DNA from: Bacteroidota bacterium
GTDB lineage: Bacteria; Bacteroidota; Bacteroidia; Cytophagales; Microscillaceae
Direction: 5' to 3'
Assembly: GCA_004292795.1 (NCBI GenBank)
Contig: RDXI01000014.1
Coordinates: 1 to 38,076 of the forward strand
Length of the DNA stretch: 38,076 nucleotides
Shown: piece after piece, positions 7,379-15,274 of the stretch
Layout: each line of letters begins with the position of its first letter
Numbering within the stretch: the first letter of the stretch is position 1
Made by a program: the position numbers and the translations under genes
The notes under the pieces: model-generated
What the model was told of the DNA's origin: nothing
The model's input: the letters and a program-made list of their open reading frames with translations, nothing else
Database searches by the model: none

Positions 7379-7690
7379 TTATGCAGTGATGCTCTCGATA
7401 AGCACTTTAGTAAACTTCTGGCGGTGTCCGTTCAGCTTTTGGTAGCTTTTACGTCTCTTTTTCTTGAACACCAACACGGTATCACCTTGCAGATGTTTAA
7501 GAACTTTTGCCTTTACAGTTGCACCCGCGATAGTGGGCGCGCCTACTTGCACATTGCCGTCATTGTCAATCAACAAAACTTTGTCAAAAGTGAGGCTATC
7601 ACCTTCGTTAGCTTGGAGGCGATGCGCGTATATGAACTTATCTTGTTCTACTTTGAATTGCTGTCCAGCAACTTCTACTATAGCGTACAT
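7379..7690 (-). CDS. rplU: 50S ribosomal protein L21
   Basis: 103 residues starting MYAIVEVAGQQFKVEQDKFI, the standard L21 start. The frame is open a further 22 codons upstream, but the -7 element at 7726-7733 lies there and homology begins at this ATG. The C-terminus contains the usual FKKKRRKSYQKLNGHRQKFT 23S rRNA-binding segment, with KSYQKLNGHRQ in the place of the common KNYRRKQGHRQ. It is the first gene of the rplU-rpmA operon. Confidence 0.98.
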   Translation of the reverse strand: MYAIVEVAGQQFKVEQDKFIYAHRLQANEGDSLTFDKVLLIDNDGNVQVGAPTIAGATVKAKVLKHLQGDTVLVFKKKRRKSYQKLNGHRQKFTKVLIESITA

Positions 7691-7725
7691 GGTATATTCG
7701 AGGGGTGAGTTTTCAAAATGGAGTG

Positions 7726-7756
7726 CAAAGTTAGGGCTTTTTTTTACATAAAACAA
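7726..7756 (-). promoter_or_regulatory. Promoter of rplU-rpmA with -33 and -7 elements
   Basis: TAACTTTG (7726-7733) is preceded, 20 bases upstream on the minus strand, by TTG (7754-7756). This is the expected spacing of the Bacteroidota -33/-7 promoter. It is 35 bases from the ATG and the best-formed promoter in the window. Confidence 0.75.
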
Positions 7757-7780
7757 TAGTTCGATACTTTTTTTTGAAAT

Positions 7781-8698
7781 TTATAAGGCTTCCGCGCTTA
7801 TTTCTTCGCCTTTGGCGTTCACATAGAAGATTTTATCGCTGATTCGCACTTTGGCGTACCCCTTTCCTGCTCCATAAAATTTATTTTCGAATACTTCATC
7901 GTAGGTTGGTTGGACGACTATTCGGTTAGATTTGGTAATAAACCCCCACTTACCTCCCTTTTTCACAGGGGCAATGCCTCCTTTGAAAGGCATGGCATCT
8001 TCGTATTCAGACTCAATCACAAATTTATTTTCTTTGTTGATAAAGCCCCAACTGCCAAAATTATTTTCTACTGCGCCCAAGCCCTCCGTAAAGGGTTTTG
8101 CCTCTCGAAACCCGAAAGAAATAACCTCCTTGCCTGCCCAATCTAAGTAGCCCCAGCCTTTGGTGGTGTGTTTCACACAATACATTTGGTCGCTGTAGGC
8201 ATAGAGCCTTGTATATTCCAATGGAATTTCGAAACCGCCTTTGCGGTTGATGTAGCCCATAAGCCCGTCTTTTACGACCAAAGCACGTCCCCCTCGAAAC
8301 TCCGAAGCTACGTCATATTGAGGCGAAATAATAAGATGAAAATGCTCATCTATGTAGCCATATTTTTCGTTTTCTTTGCTTTTCACACGCGCCATGCCTT
8401 CTTGAAAAACAAAGGCAGACGCAGGCTCGACCAAGTCATTTATATCAAATGGAAAGTCTGTACCCTCTTCTACGGGTGTATAAAACAAAAAAGCATACAC
8501 TGTGAGGGCAAGAAACGGGGCGGCAAGCAAAAAGCCAAACCATGAGCCATTGTAGGGATTTTCTTTGATGCCTCTTTCTGCTCGCCTACGAGGTGAAGGC
8601 GTGGGTGCAACCTCCTCTACTGTAGGTTCGAGGGTAGGCAAGGCTTCGGGCTGAGGCGTACCGAAAAACTCGCGGACTATCTTTTGTTTATCGTTCAT
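7781..8698 (-). CDS. WG-repeat membrane protein
   Basis: 305 residues. The N-terminal ~60 residues are cytoplasmic, polar and proline-rich (PQPEALPTLEPTVEEVAPTP, RRRAERG). One membrane helix follows (WFGFLLAAPFLALTVYAFLF, about 66-86). The remainder holds five WG/KWG beta repeats of about 40 residues: YGYIDEHFH, MGYINRKGG, WGYLDWAGK, WGFINKENK and WGFITKSNR. These form a beta-propeller-like exported domain. Starts further upstream are possible in frame (8710, 8722), but MNDKQKIVREFF at 8698 lies 28 bases downstream of the promoter element. WG-repeat proteins are abundant in Bacteroidota and their function is mostly unknown. Confidence 0.85.
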   Translation of the reverse strand: MNDKQKIVREFFGTPQPEALPTLEPTVEEVAPTPSPRRRAERGIKENPYNGSWFGFLLAAPFLALTVYAFLFYTPVEEGTDFPFDINDLVEPASAFVFQEGMARVKSKENEKYGYIDEHFHLIISPQYDVASEFRGGRALVVKDGLMGYINRKGGFEIPLEYTRLYAYSDQMYCVKHTTKGWGYLDWAGKEVISFGFREAKPFTEGLGAVENNFGSWGFINKENKFVIESEYEDAMPFKGGIAPVKKGGKWGFITKSNRIVVQPTYDEVFENKFYGAGKGYAKVRISDKIFYVNAKGEEISAEAL

Positions 8699-8726
8699 AC
8701 ACCATTGCATACGCAAGTCCACACCA

Positions 8727-8734
8727 CAAAGTTA
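8727..8734 (-). promoter_or_regulatory. -7 promoter element of the WG-repeat gene
   Basis: TAACTTTG on the minus strand. It overlaps the stop codon of the upstream lipoprotein gene, so the WG gene has its own start even though both face the same way. Confidence 0.55.
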
Positions 8735-9115
8735 CAAACGTTTCCTTCTTGAATAACAAGCTATTTTGCCCCTATCCAACAAATATTCGAAAACCAACGT
8801 ATCAGGCGTAAGTTTCAGGATAGGATTATAATTCAATAATTCACCATGCGGTTTGTAGAGTGCAAGCGAGTCGCCTATGATTTTATAATCATAGAAAAAA
8901 GTGGTGTCTATGTGCGTATCAAGTCCTATATGTGTACTATCTTGAAAATAAAGCGTGTGATATAGCCCCTTGTGCGAGGCGTACCACGTCCCATGAATCA
9001 TGTCCAAACGTCTGTCGCTGGAGCGTTGGGGAGGCGAGCAGGCAAGAAACAACGCACTCAACGCTACAAAAGATAAAAAGATTTTTATTTTTAAAAGGTT
9101 GAAAATCAAGTACAT
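8732..9115 (-). CDS. Small lipoprotein of unknown function
   Basis: 127 residues. The N-terminus (MYLIFNLLKIKIFLSFVALS) is a signal peptide leading to the lipobox LFLAC, so the mature protein begins at Cys and is lipid-anchored. The mature part (HGTWYASHKGLYHTLYFQDS, DTTFFYDYKIIGDSLALY) alternates polar and aromatic residues as in a small beta-barrel and resembles lipocalin-like domains in spirit, with GTWY close to the Cys. That resemblance is weak. The frame is open upstream to about 9205, but the signal peptide argues for the ATG at 9115. It is divergent from the LysM gene. Confidence 0.7.
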   Translation of the reverse strand: MYLIFNLLKIKIFLSFVALSALFLACSPPQRSSDRRLDMIHGTWYASHKGLYHTLYFQDSTHIGLDTHIDTTFFYDYKIIGDSLALYKPHGELLNYNPILKLTPDTLVFEYLLDRGKIACYSRRKRL

Positions 9116-9183
9116 AACATCATTATTTACACCACAAACGTTTGCCGAGAGCGAAACATTGTGCAAGTTTATGCAAAAAAAGC

Positions 9184-9191
9184 TAATTTTG
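9184..9191 (+). promoter_or_regulatory. -7 promoter element 5 bases before the LysM gene start
   Basis: TAATTTTG is followed by CAGGA and the ATG at 9197. A transcript from here would be leaderless or nearly so. It argues against the upstream GTG at 9161 as the start. Confidence 0.5.
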
Positions 9192-9196
9192 CAGGA

Positions 9197-11095
9197 ATGA
9201 AGCATGTTGTAAAAGTAGGCGAGTCGTTATATGCCATAGCCAATAAGTATGGATTGACAGTAAGCGAACTGCGCCAATTGAACCCACTTGTATCTTCAAA
9301 CCTGCGCATAGGACAAGAACTTATAGTAGCCAAAACTACGCCCAAAATATCTATCACAGAAAACACAGGCTTTCACACCGTTCATGCAGGCGATACTCTT
9401 TTTGGAATAGCCCAACGCTACAAAGTGTCGGTAGCGCAACTCATGGAAGCAAATCAACTTGCCTCCCCTGCGCTTGCTGTGGGGCAACGTTTGAAAATTC
9501 CGCAACAAACACCCTCGCCTACACCCACACCCGCAACGGTTGTGATAGAAATGCCCGAATTTCATACAGTAGGCAAGGGCGAGTCGTGGTATGCCATCGC
9601 CCAACGCTACAAACTGAACCTCGAAGACCTCAAGGCGTGGAATCACGCTACCAATGATATGCTACGCGAAGGGCAACACATTGTTTTGAAACCACTCAAA
9701 ATTATACCTCCGCCCCCCGTAGTCAAAGAAGAAAAACCTGAACCGCCCAAAGATACACAAGGACAAATGCGTGCTATAGCAGAAGCTCGCAAACAATTTG
9801 CCTTGACTACCCACAACGGCATCGAGATTTTTGGCGAAGGTTTGCGAAGCGCAGTAGGACGCAACCACATCAATCGCCCCGAAGACCTGACCAAAATACA
9901 AACGCGCCTTGTGCAGTTGGGCATCTTGATAGAAGACCACGAAGAAAGCCCCGAAGACATTTACAAGCGAAATGGACGCGGAGCTATTACTGCGAACCTC
10001 ATTCCTCGAACTATAGAAGCCATCGAGCAGTTCCAAACGCGCTTTCGTGTGCGTTTTTGGATAGAACACTCTTCAAGGGTGGCTATGCTCAAAACAAGTA
10101 GCTTTACTTCAGGGGTAATAATGCCTGATGACGTTACGTACCGCGTTTTGCGCGAATACTCGCAATACAAACTTACCTTCACGCACCCACAAGATGGCTT
10201 GCCTATTACCGTAAAATTCTACAACTTCCCTCAAAGTTCTTATACACAATATTACCAAGGCGTTTCGTATGCGGGCAATTCTAACCCTGACATTCCGCTT
10301 TCGGTCTTTCAACGTTTGGGTGTAAATGCCGAATTAGCCCACGCCTTGCAATATGTGTCGAAGAATGAAGGCAATTTTGATGCGTTGAATACATACGATA
10401 GCGCGGTTTTTTCGTATGGCTTCATACAGTTTGCAGGCAATGGAGGCGGTTTTTCGCAATTCTTGGCACATACCAAACACAAAGCTCCCAAACTTTTTCA
10501 AGACTTTTTCCAAACGTATGGCGTTGATGTGGATTATGTACTGCATCAGGGCGCGGTGCGTCAGGCAAAACTTTTGTTAGCCACCCCTTACGACAAAGGA
10601 GGCAAGTATTGGATAGAAGGGCTTGAGGCTGAAATGGCTTTGCGTGAGGACAAACAACTGTACGGCATTTTCATACGTGCAGGGCATCACTTGCCTATCA
10701 TCACGCTCCAAATAGACGCGGCAATCCGTTTCTATGTTGTGCCTGCCTTGCAAATTCGCCTCAACTTGCGCATGGGAGTTTCCCAACTGCCCAATATTGC
10801 CATTACGCACATCATCAACTCGCCTCTTGGTTTGGCATTGCTGATTGATACTGTAGTCAATCAATGGACTACGCGCACTCAAGAAATCTTCAGGCAAGCT
10901 ATAGAAAGCCTGATAGCACAACGCCGTTTACAAACACTTGCTGATATACAACAATTAGAAGAGCGCAAAATAGTAGAGCAAATCATAGCCGAAGCCAAAA
11001 CCCGCAACGATATGCGCCTCATACAACGCGCCACGAACTTGTTGCAAAGCGGTTTGAGCAGTCAAAAAACAACTACGCCTTTGTTTGCGCAGTAG
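9197..11095 (+). CDS. Triple-LysM protein with C-terminal lysozyme-like region
   Basis: 632 residues. Three LysM peptidoglycan-binding domains come first (about residues 1-46, 58-103 and 119-164; e.g. HVVKVGESLYAIANKYGL, HTVHAGDTLFGIAQRYKV, HTVGKGESWYAIAQRYKL). A Pro-rich linker (PPPPVVKEEKPEPPKD) follows, then ~440 residues of mainly helical sequence. In that part, YVSKNEGNFDALNTYD followed by FSYGFIQFAGNGGG has the Glu...(Y/F)Gx(I/L)Q arrangement seen in lysozyme-like glycan hydrolases, so Glu in KNEGN is the candidate catalytic acid. No signal peptide is present with any start, which is odd for a wall-directed protein. It may be exported by another route or released by lysis, as for phage or contractile-injection lysins. 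The gene ends at a bidirectional terminator. Confidence 0.75.
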   Translation: MKHVVKVGESLYAIANKYGLTVSELRQLNPLVSSNLRIGQELIVAKTTPKISITENTGFHTVHAGDTLFGIAQRYKVSVAQLMEANQLASPALAVGQRLKIPQQTPSPTPTPATVVIEMPEFHTVGKGESWYAIAQRYKLNLEDLKAWNHATNDMLREGQHIVLKPLKIIPPPPVVKEEKPEPPKDTQGQMRAIAEARKQFALTTHNGIEIFGEGLRSAVGRNHINRPEDLTKIQTRLVQLGILIEDHEESPEDIYKRNGRGAITANLIPRTIEAIEQFQTRFRVRFWIEHSSRVAMLKTSSFTSGVIMPDDVTYRVLREYSQYKLTFTHPQDGLPITVKFYNFPQSSYTQYYQGVSYAGNSNPDIPLSVFQRLGVNAELAHALQYVSKNEGNFDALNTYDSAVFSYGFIQFAGNGGGFSQFLAHTKHKAPKLFQDFFQTYGVDVDYVLHQGAVRQAKLLLATPYDKGGKYWIEGLEAEMALREDKQLYGIFIRAGHHLPIITLQIDAAIRFYVVPALQIRLNLRMGVSQLPNIAITHIINSPLGLALLIDTVVNQWTTRTQEIFRQAIESLIAQRRLQTLADIQQLEERKIVEQIIAEAKTRNDMRLIQRATNLLQSGLSSQKTTTPLFAQ

Positions 11096-11150
11096 GCAAG
11101 TTTGAGAAATATTCGTACAAATATTGCACTGCAACCTTTCCACACATACA

Positions 11151-11186
11151 AAAAGCAGGCAAGACTCTCGTCTTGCCTGCTTTTTT
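11151..11186. terminator. Bidirectional terminator built from two inverted AGGCAAG motifs
   Basis: GCAGGCAAGAC (11155-11165) pairs with GTCTTGCCTGC (11170-11180) across TCTC. It is flanked by A and T tracts, so it works in both directions between the convergent LysM and protease genes. Confidence 0.92.
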
Positions 11187-11197
11187 GGGGGAAAAGA

Positions 11198-12850
11198 TTA
11201 TTTTTGACCTTTCAAGATTTTGTTGTATTTGTCCATGTTCGAGAGTATCTCAATGGCTTGTTTGATTTCTACGTCTTGTTGTAGGTTGTATTCGGTTTGC
11301 CCTTTGTCCAAGTAGTAGCGAGCCACGATTTCCGCTTCGAGCAATTCTTTTATTTCTGCTTTGAATTGTTGAAGCTCAGCTTCTTTGTTGTGAGAGGCTT
11401 TTTCCTTCAAGGCTTTTAATTGTGCTTCTATCACGCTGTACGATTTTTCGTCTTTGGCTTTTTCCTCCAGCATTTTGATAGTTTTTTCTACTTCAGTGGT
11501 ATAGTCGTATTCTTTGGTGCGCAACCATTTTACAAAGGCTTGATAATCTGCTTCGGACATAGAGAATTTTTTGGCTTCTGCTATAGTGTTGTGGTTCAGC
11601 GCAAACTCATTCGCATATTCGAAAATAAGGTTTTTCATACGCAAACTGTTCGTGATAGGCGCGTATTTCTTCGCGTCCATCATTATATCAGGGTCAAGCC
11701 CCACACCATCATAGACAGTACGCCCCGATTTTTTGGTTTTGAAAGCGCGTTTCAGCGAGTCCGCATTGCGGATAACACTTCCGTCTTCTTTGCGCTTGCT
11801 ATAGTCTATAGCTTGGATACAGCGACCACTTGGGATATAATATTTGGCAGTCGTAACTTTGAGTTGTGAGTTATAGGTCAAAGGGCGCGTAGTTTGCACC
11901 AAACCCTTTCCAAAACTTCTTTGCCCAATCAAAACGCCTCGGTCATAATCTTGGATAACACCCGACACGATTTCCGCCGCCGAAGCACTGCGTCCATTTA
12001 CCAACACAGCAATAGGAATATCGATATCAAGCGGTTGGTTCAATGCCTTGTAGCTCTTGTTCCATTCGGCTATTTTGCCTTTGGTCGATACCACTTCGAG
12101 GTCGCGGTTGATGAACAAGTTGCAAATATTTACCGCTTCGTTCAAAAGCCCGCCAGGGTTGCCACGAAGGTCGATAATGATTTTCTTCGCGCCTTCTTCT
12201 TTCAGTTTTTCTACAGCTTCTCTTACTTCGCGTGATGCGCCATTGGTAAAGTCCGTAAGTTGCAAATAGCCTACTTCTTGGCTTACCATACCGTAATATG
12301 GCACGTTTTCGATTTTGATGGTTTCGCGGGTTATCGTAACCTCATGCGTAGTAACTTGTCCATAAGAGCGCACTTCGAGCCCTTTCAGCAATTTACTTAC
12401 CTGCGCATTGGTTTTGTCTTTGAGTTCTATGCCATCTATTTTGATGATTTCGTCCCCAATTTTTAGCCCTGCTTCGTGGGCGGGGTAGCCATCATACGGC
12501 ATAATGATAGTAGATTTCCCTTCTCTTGTGCTGACAGTCGCGCCTATGCCTCCGTACTGCCCTGTGTGCATAGTGCGGTAGTCTTCTATGTCGTCTTCGG
12601 GTATGTAGTTCGTATAGGGGTCAAGCGAGTTGAGCATCGACTCGATGCCTGTTTTCATGAGCGTGTTCGGATTTACCTCATCAACATAGTACATATTCAC
12701 TTCGCGGAACAAGGTCGTGAAGATGTCCAAGTTCTTTTGGATTTCGAAAAACTTGTCCACTACCTTGAAAGCACTGAAGAACACCAACGCCCCAACAAGC
12801 GTTAGCAACAAGGTTTTGCGCTTCATAGCGCGTAGCCACATTTTTTTCAT
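11198..12850 (-). CDS. ctpA: C-terminal processing peptidase (S41 family, PDZ-containing)
   Basis: 550 residues. The N-terminal signal anchor (RKTLLLTLVGALVFFSAFKV) directs it to the periplasm. It has an N-terminal helical region, a PDZ domain (about residues 90-180; YGGIGATVSTREG, AHEAGLKIGDEIIKIDG), and then the S41 catalytic core. The Ser/Lys dyad is in NGRSASAAEI and RSFGKGLVQ, with the supporting IDLRGNPGGLLNEAV before it. The C-terminal ~150 residues are charged and helical (about 400-550), as in Bacteroidota tail-specific proteases. It cleaves periplasmic proteins near their C-termini. The promoter element is at 12925-12932. The gene contains no copy of the common heptamer in 1.65 kb. 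Confidence 0.93.
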   Translation of the reverse strand: MKKMWLRAMKRKTLLLTLVGALVFFSAFKVVDKFFEIQKNLDIFTTLFREVNMYYVDEVNPNTLMKTGIESMLNSLDPYTNYIPEDDIEDYRTMHTGQYGGIGATVSTREGKSTIIMPYDGYPAHEAGLKIGDEIIKIDGIELKDKTNAQVSKLLKGLEVRSYGQVTTHEVTITRETIKIENVPYYGMVSQEVGYLQLTDFTNGASREVREAVEKLKEEGAKKIIIDLRGNPGGLLNEAVNICNLFINRDLEVVSTKGKIAEWNKSYKALNQPLDIDIPIAVLVNGRSASAAEIVSGVIQDYDRGVLIGQRSFGKGLVQTTRPLTYNSQLKVTTAKYYIPSGRCIQAIDYSKRKEDGSVIRNADSLKRAFKTKKSGRTVYDGVGLDPDIMMDAKKYAPITNSLRMKNLIFEYANEFALNHNTIAEAKKFSMSEADYQAFVKWLRTKEYDYTTEVEKTIKMLEEKAKDEKSYSVIEAQLKALKEKASHNKEAELQQFKAEIKELLEAEIVARYYLDKGQTEYNLQQDVEIKQAIEILSNMDKYNKILKGQK

Positions 12851-12924
12851 AAAAATAAAGAGGGGTTATATGGTTTGGTATTGGTCGCAAGGCGAATGGG
12901 TTTGTTTCAAATGCGATATGCTTA

Positions 12925-12932
12925 CAAATCTA
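12925..12932 (-). promoter_or_regulatory. -7 promoter element of the S41 protease gene
   Basis: TAGATTTG on the minus strand, 74 bases before the ATG at 12850. Confidence 0.45.
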
Positions 12933-12981
12933 CCTTTTTTTTATCAAAAAAACAAATTTTCGACCATTTTTCTTGTCTGCG

Positions 12982-13020
12982 TGGGTAGGCAAGGCTACAG
13001 AAGGCAAGCTTGCCTACCCA
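12982..13020. repeat. Motif-pair hairpin between divergent genes
   Basis: TGGGTAGGCAAG (12982-12993) pairs with CTTGCCTACCCA (13009-13020). A third motif copy (AAGGCAAG, 13001-13008) in the loop makes GGCAAGCTTGCC a smaller palindrome. A fourth copy lies just beyond, at about 13040. The genes on both sides point away, so this cannot serve as their terminator. The rest of 12851-13133 holds only the two promoter elements. Confidence 0.75.
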
Positions 13021-13103
13021 AACGCCTTCGAACAGGGCAGGCAAGGCAGGGTTTATGATGTTTTTAACATCTCGCCTTATCACATTTTTTGTTCGAAAAG
13101 CGT

Positions 13104-13111
13104 TATCTTTG
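13104..13111 (+). promoter_or_regulatory. -7 promoter element of the thioredoxin gene
   Basis: TATCTTTG, the commonest form of the element in this window, 22 bases before the ATG at 13134. Confidence 0.65.
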
Positions 13112-13133
13112 CAACTGAATTTTATTCTCCCTT

Positions 13134-13601
13134 ATGAACGCTCTTAAGATTGCCCTTATTTTATTCCTTGTGGTAGCCACTACCGCGCTTGCCTACCGCC
13201 CCACAACCACTGAAATCACTTGGGAAACCAACTTTGAAAGTGCGTTGGAAAAAGCCAAAAAAGCCAAAAAGAAATTGTTTGTCAATTTTACAGGCTCTGA
13301 TTGGTGTGGTTGGTGTGTACGCTTAGACCGCGAAGTTTTTAGCAAAGCCGACTTTGTGGAATATGCCGATAATAACTTTGTATGTGTGAAGTTGGACTTT
13401 CCTAAAGCGAAGCCCATGACTGAAGCCGAGAAAAAACAGAACCAAGCGCTTGCCATACAATACAAAGTTACAGGCTTTCCTACCATTTTGGTATTGGACA
13501 CTGACAAAAGTGTGTTGATGCAAACAGGCTATCAGTTTGGTGGCTCGGAGGCTTACATCGAGCATCTGAAAAAAGGCATCAACCCCGAAGGCAAAAAATA
13601 A
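13134..13601 (+). CDS. Secreted thioredoxin-family protein
   Basis: 155 residues. A signal peptide occupies about residues 1-20 (MNALKIALILFLVVATTALA). The thioredoxin fold follows, with the redox pair in WCGWC (Cys58, Cys61) and the cis-proline segment GFPTILVLD. A helix-rich insertion (KAKPMTEAEKKQNQALAIQY) sits between the active site and the cis-Pro, as in Thioredoxin_7/DUF255-like periplasmic proteins. It probably reduces or isomerises disulfides in the periplasm. The gene is monocistronic, with its own promoter and terminator. Confidence 0.9.
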   Translation: MNALKIALILFLVVATTALAYRPTTTEITWETNFESALEKAKKAKKKLFVNFTGSDWCGWCVRLDREVFSKADFVEYADNNFVCVKLDFPKAKPMTEAEKKQNQALAIQYKVTGFPTILVLDTDKSVLMQTGYQFGGSEAYIEHLKKGINPEGKK

Positions 13602-13613
13602 ACTGTAAGACAA

Positions 13614-13647
13614 AAAAAGCCCCTGAAACAACATTCAGGGGCTTTTT
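13614..13647 (+). terminator. Terminator of the thioredoxin gene
   Basis: GCCCCTGAA (13619-13627) pairs with TTCAGGGGC (13634-13642), with A tract before and T tract after. Confidence 0.92.
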
Positions 13648-13653
13648 GTTCGA

Positions 13654-13787
13654 TATTATACTAAAATAATTCTTAACTTGCGTACAACACTTTACCACAA
13701 GAACACAAGAACACAAGAAAAAAAGGTAAAAGTAAGCTTCGTGACCTTGTGGTTGATATGCATTTTAAATCTTATTTTAGTATTATA
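13654..13787. repeat. MITE-like element, copy 1
   Basis: 134 bases bounded by imperfect terminal inverted repeats: TATTATACTAAAATAA at the left (13654-13669) and TTATTTTAGTATTATA at the right (13772-13787), with one mismatch in 16. The interior has short ACACAAG tandem units (13687-13718). The right end covers the stop codon of fcl. Both ends reappear in the element at 15074-15208. It has no coding capacity. Confidence 0.7.
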
Positions 13788-14706
13788 CACCAAATTTTTC
13801 TTTCAATATTTCTTTGATGCCTTCGCGGAGCGTTATTTTGGGTGTCCAACCAAGATTTTTGATTTTGGTAACGTCCATGAGCTTACGCGGTGTGCCATCA
13901 GGTTTGGAGGTATCAAAAAATAACTCGCCTTCATAGCCCACCAATTCCTTGATGAGCAAAGCCAACTCTTTGATAGTTTGGTCTTCGCCTGTGCCAACAT
14001 TGATAAGCGTAGGCTCGCTGTAATGTTGCATCAAAAAATAACACGCTTCCGCGAGGTCGTCAGTGTGCAAAAACTCTCTGTATGGCGTACCCGTTCCCCA
14101 AATTTCCACTTGTGGGCTGTTGTTTTGTTTTGCCTCTACAAACTTACGCATCAGGGCAGGCAAGACATGAGAATTGTGCAAATCATAATTATCGTTGCGC
14201 CCATACAAATTGGTAGGCATAACCGAGATGAAATCACAGCCATATTGCGCCCTGTAGTTTTCGCACATCTTGATACCCGCTATTTTCGCTATCGCGTATG
14301 GTTCGTTGGTATGCTCCAAATAGCCACTCAACAGTGTATCCTCTTTCAAAGGTTGAGGCGCAAGCTTAGGATAAATGCACGAAGAGCCTAAAAACATCAA
14401 TTTCTTAACGCCATGCACATAACTTTGATGAATGACATTGCATTGCATCATCAAATTTTCATAAATAAATTCAGCGCGGAAGGTATTGTTCGCCACAATG
14501 CCACCCACTTTTGCGGCGGCAAGCACCACATATTCGGGCTTTTCTTGGGCGAAAAAATCCGCAACGGCTTGTTGATTGCGCAAGTCCAATTCTTTCGAAG
14601 TGCGTACTACAAAATTGGTAAAGCCTTCTGCCTCAAATTTGCGCATAATAGCAGAACCCACCATACCACGATGCCCTGCAATGTATATTTTAGCGTTTTT
14701 GTTCAT
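13783..14706 (-). CDS. fcl: GDP-L-fucose synthase
   Basis: 307 residues of the extended short-chain dehydrogenase family. It converts GDP-4-keto-6-deoxymannose to GDP-L-fucose with NADPH. The nucleotide-binding GHRGMVGSA motif is at residues 11-19. [17 protein letters not shown] and PYAIAKIAG (the Ser and YxxxK catalytic residues) and the family-typical [14 protein letters not shown] are in order. gmd, the preceding step in the pathway, lies 760 bases upstream on the same strand, but each has its own promoter and two small genes read the other way between them. The stop codon falls inside the terminal repeat of a MITE-like element. Confidence 0.96.
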   Translation of the reverse strand: MNKNAKIYIAGHRGMVGSAIMRKFEAEGFTNFVVRTSKELDLRNQQAVADFFAQEKPEYVVLAAAKVGGIVANNTFRAEFIYENLMMQCNVIHQSYVHGVKKLMFLGSSCIYPKLAPQPLKEDTLLSGYLEHTNEPYAIAKIAGIKMCENYRAQYGCDFISVMPTNLYGRNDNYDLHNSHVLPALMRKFVEAKQNNSPQVEIWGTGTPYREFLHTDDLAEACYFLMQHYSEPTLINVGTGEDQTIKELALLIKELVGYEGELFFDTSKPDGTPRKLMDVTKIKNLGWTPKITLREGIKEILKEKFGV

Positions 14707-14768
14707 TTATCACACTTTAATTAAGTATTTTTGTAACAGAAATACAGGACTCCCTATTTTTCAATCTG

Positions 14769-14776
14769 CAAAGATA
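14769..14776 (-). promoter_or_regulatory. -7 promoter element of fcl
   Basis: TATCTTTG on the minus strand, 62 bases before the ATG at 14706. Confidence 0.6.
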
Positions 14777-14808
14777 GCAAAGTATTAGGAATGTAGCTCT
14801 TTTTGGTG

Positions 14809-14816
14809 TATCTTTG
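14809..14816 (+). promoter_or_regulatory. -7 promoter element of the small membrane protein gene
   Basis: TATCTTTG, 34 bases before the ATG at 14851 and divergent from the fcl promoter 33 bases away. Confidence 0.6.
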
Positions 14817-14850
14817 TGGCTCTTAATAAAAGTACATTCGCTAAAATACT

Positions 14851-15066
14851 ATGAATAACATTTGGAAAGCGACCTTGAAAACAGCCCTGTTTTCGTTTTT
14901 AATACTTAGTACGTCTGTTGTAGTGCTGAAAGATTGTTTTGCGGTTGATGCTGGTTTGAATATGATGTCATTCATCATACCTATTCATATACTTATGATA
15001 CCTCTCCTCTATTTTATTTACAAGGCAGAGAAAAATGATACATCAAAAATCAAAAGCAATTCATAA
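14851..15066 (+). CDS. Small two-helix membrane protein of unknown function
   Basis: 71 residues: MNNIWKATLKTALFSFLILS starts the first helix (about 9-30), a short loop contains a Cys (KDCFAVDAG), and a second helix (about 39-58, MMSFIIPIHILMIPLLYFIY) precedes a polar Lys/Ser tail. It has a good promoter and a clean open frame, which support a real gene. I recognise no family. It is followed within 10 bases by a MITE-like element and 200 bases later by another tiny two-helix gene in the same direction. Confidence 0.6.
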   Translation: MNNIWKATLKTALFSFLILSTSVVVLKDCFAVDAGLNMMSFIIPIHILMIPLLYFIYKAEKNDTSKIKSNS

Positions 15067-15073
15067 AAACAGC

Positions 15074-15208
15074 GAAAATAATTCTTACCTTGCGCCCTTG
15101 TAGTACACCCTTTCTAGGGTGTGTTCATAGCAATCGACACCCCGCACCCTAGAAAGGGTGTGTTACAGCCTTTTGCTATATGCACTTTAAAATTTATTTT
15201 AGTATTAT
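15074..15208. repeat. MITE-like element, copy 2, with internal 17-base inverted repeat
   Basis: The left end (AAAATAATTCTTACCTTGCG) matches the left end of the element at 13654 in 19 of 20 positions. The right end (TTTATTTTAGTATTAT) matches its right end. The centre differs: ACACCCTTTCTAGGGTG (15105-15121) is the exact complement of 15145-15161, and each arm is itself a small hairpin. It fills the gap 15067-15274 together with the motif pair at 15223-15244. Confidence 0.7.
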
Positions 15209-15222
15209 TTCTCGATACTATC

Positions 15223-15244
15223 CTTGCCTGCTAATGTAGGCAAG
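15223..15244. repeat. Motif pair (CTTGCCT / AGGCAAG)
   Basis: Head-to-head heptamers separated by 8 bases just outside the MITE-like element, forming a 7-bp stem. Confidence 0.6.
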
Positions 15245-15274
15245 AGTGTTTCGGTTAAATAAACCCTCTTGACT

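Noticed and set aside
9161-9196. GTG start for the LysM gene
   Set aside because: The TAATTTTG element lies after it and the first LysM domain begins exactly at the ATG at 9197. The extension would not supply a signal peptide either.
12851-13133. Possible RNA gene in the gap upstream of the thioredoxin gene
   Set aside because: The paired structure is explained by motif copies, and I see no tRNA or riboswitch features. No tRNA or rRNA gene was found anywhere in the window.
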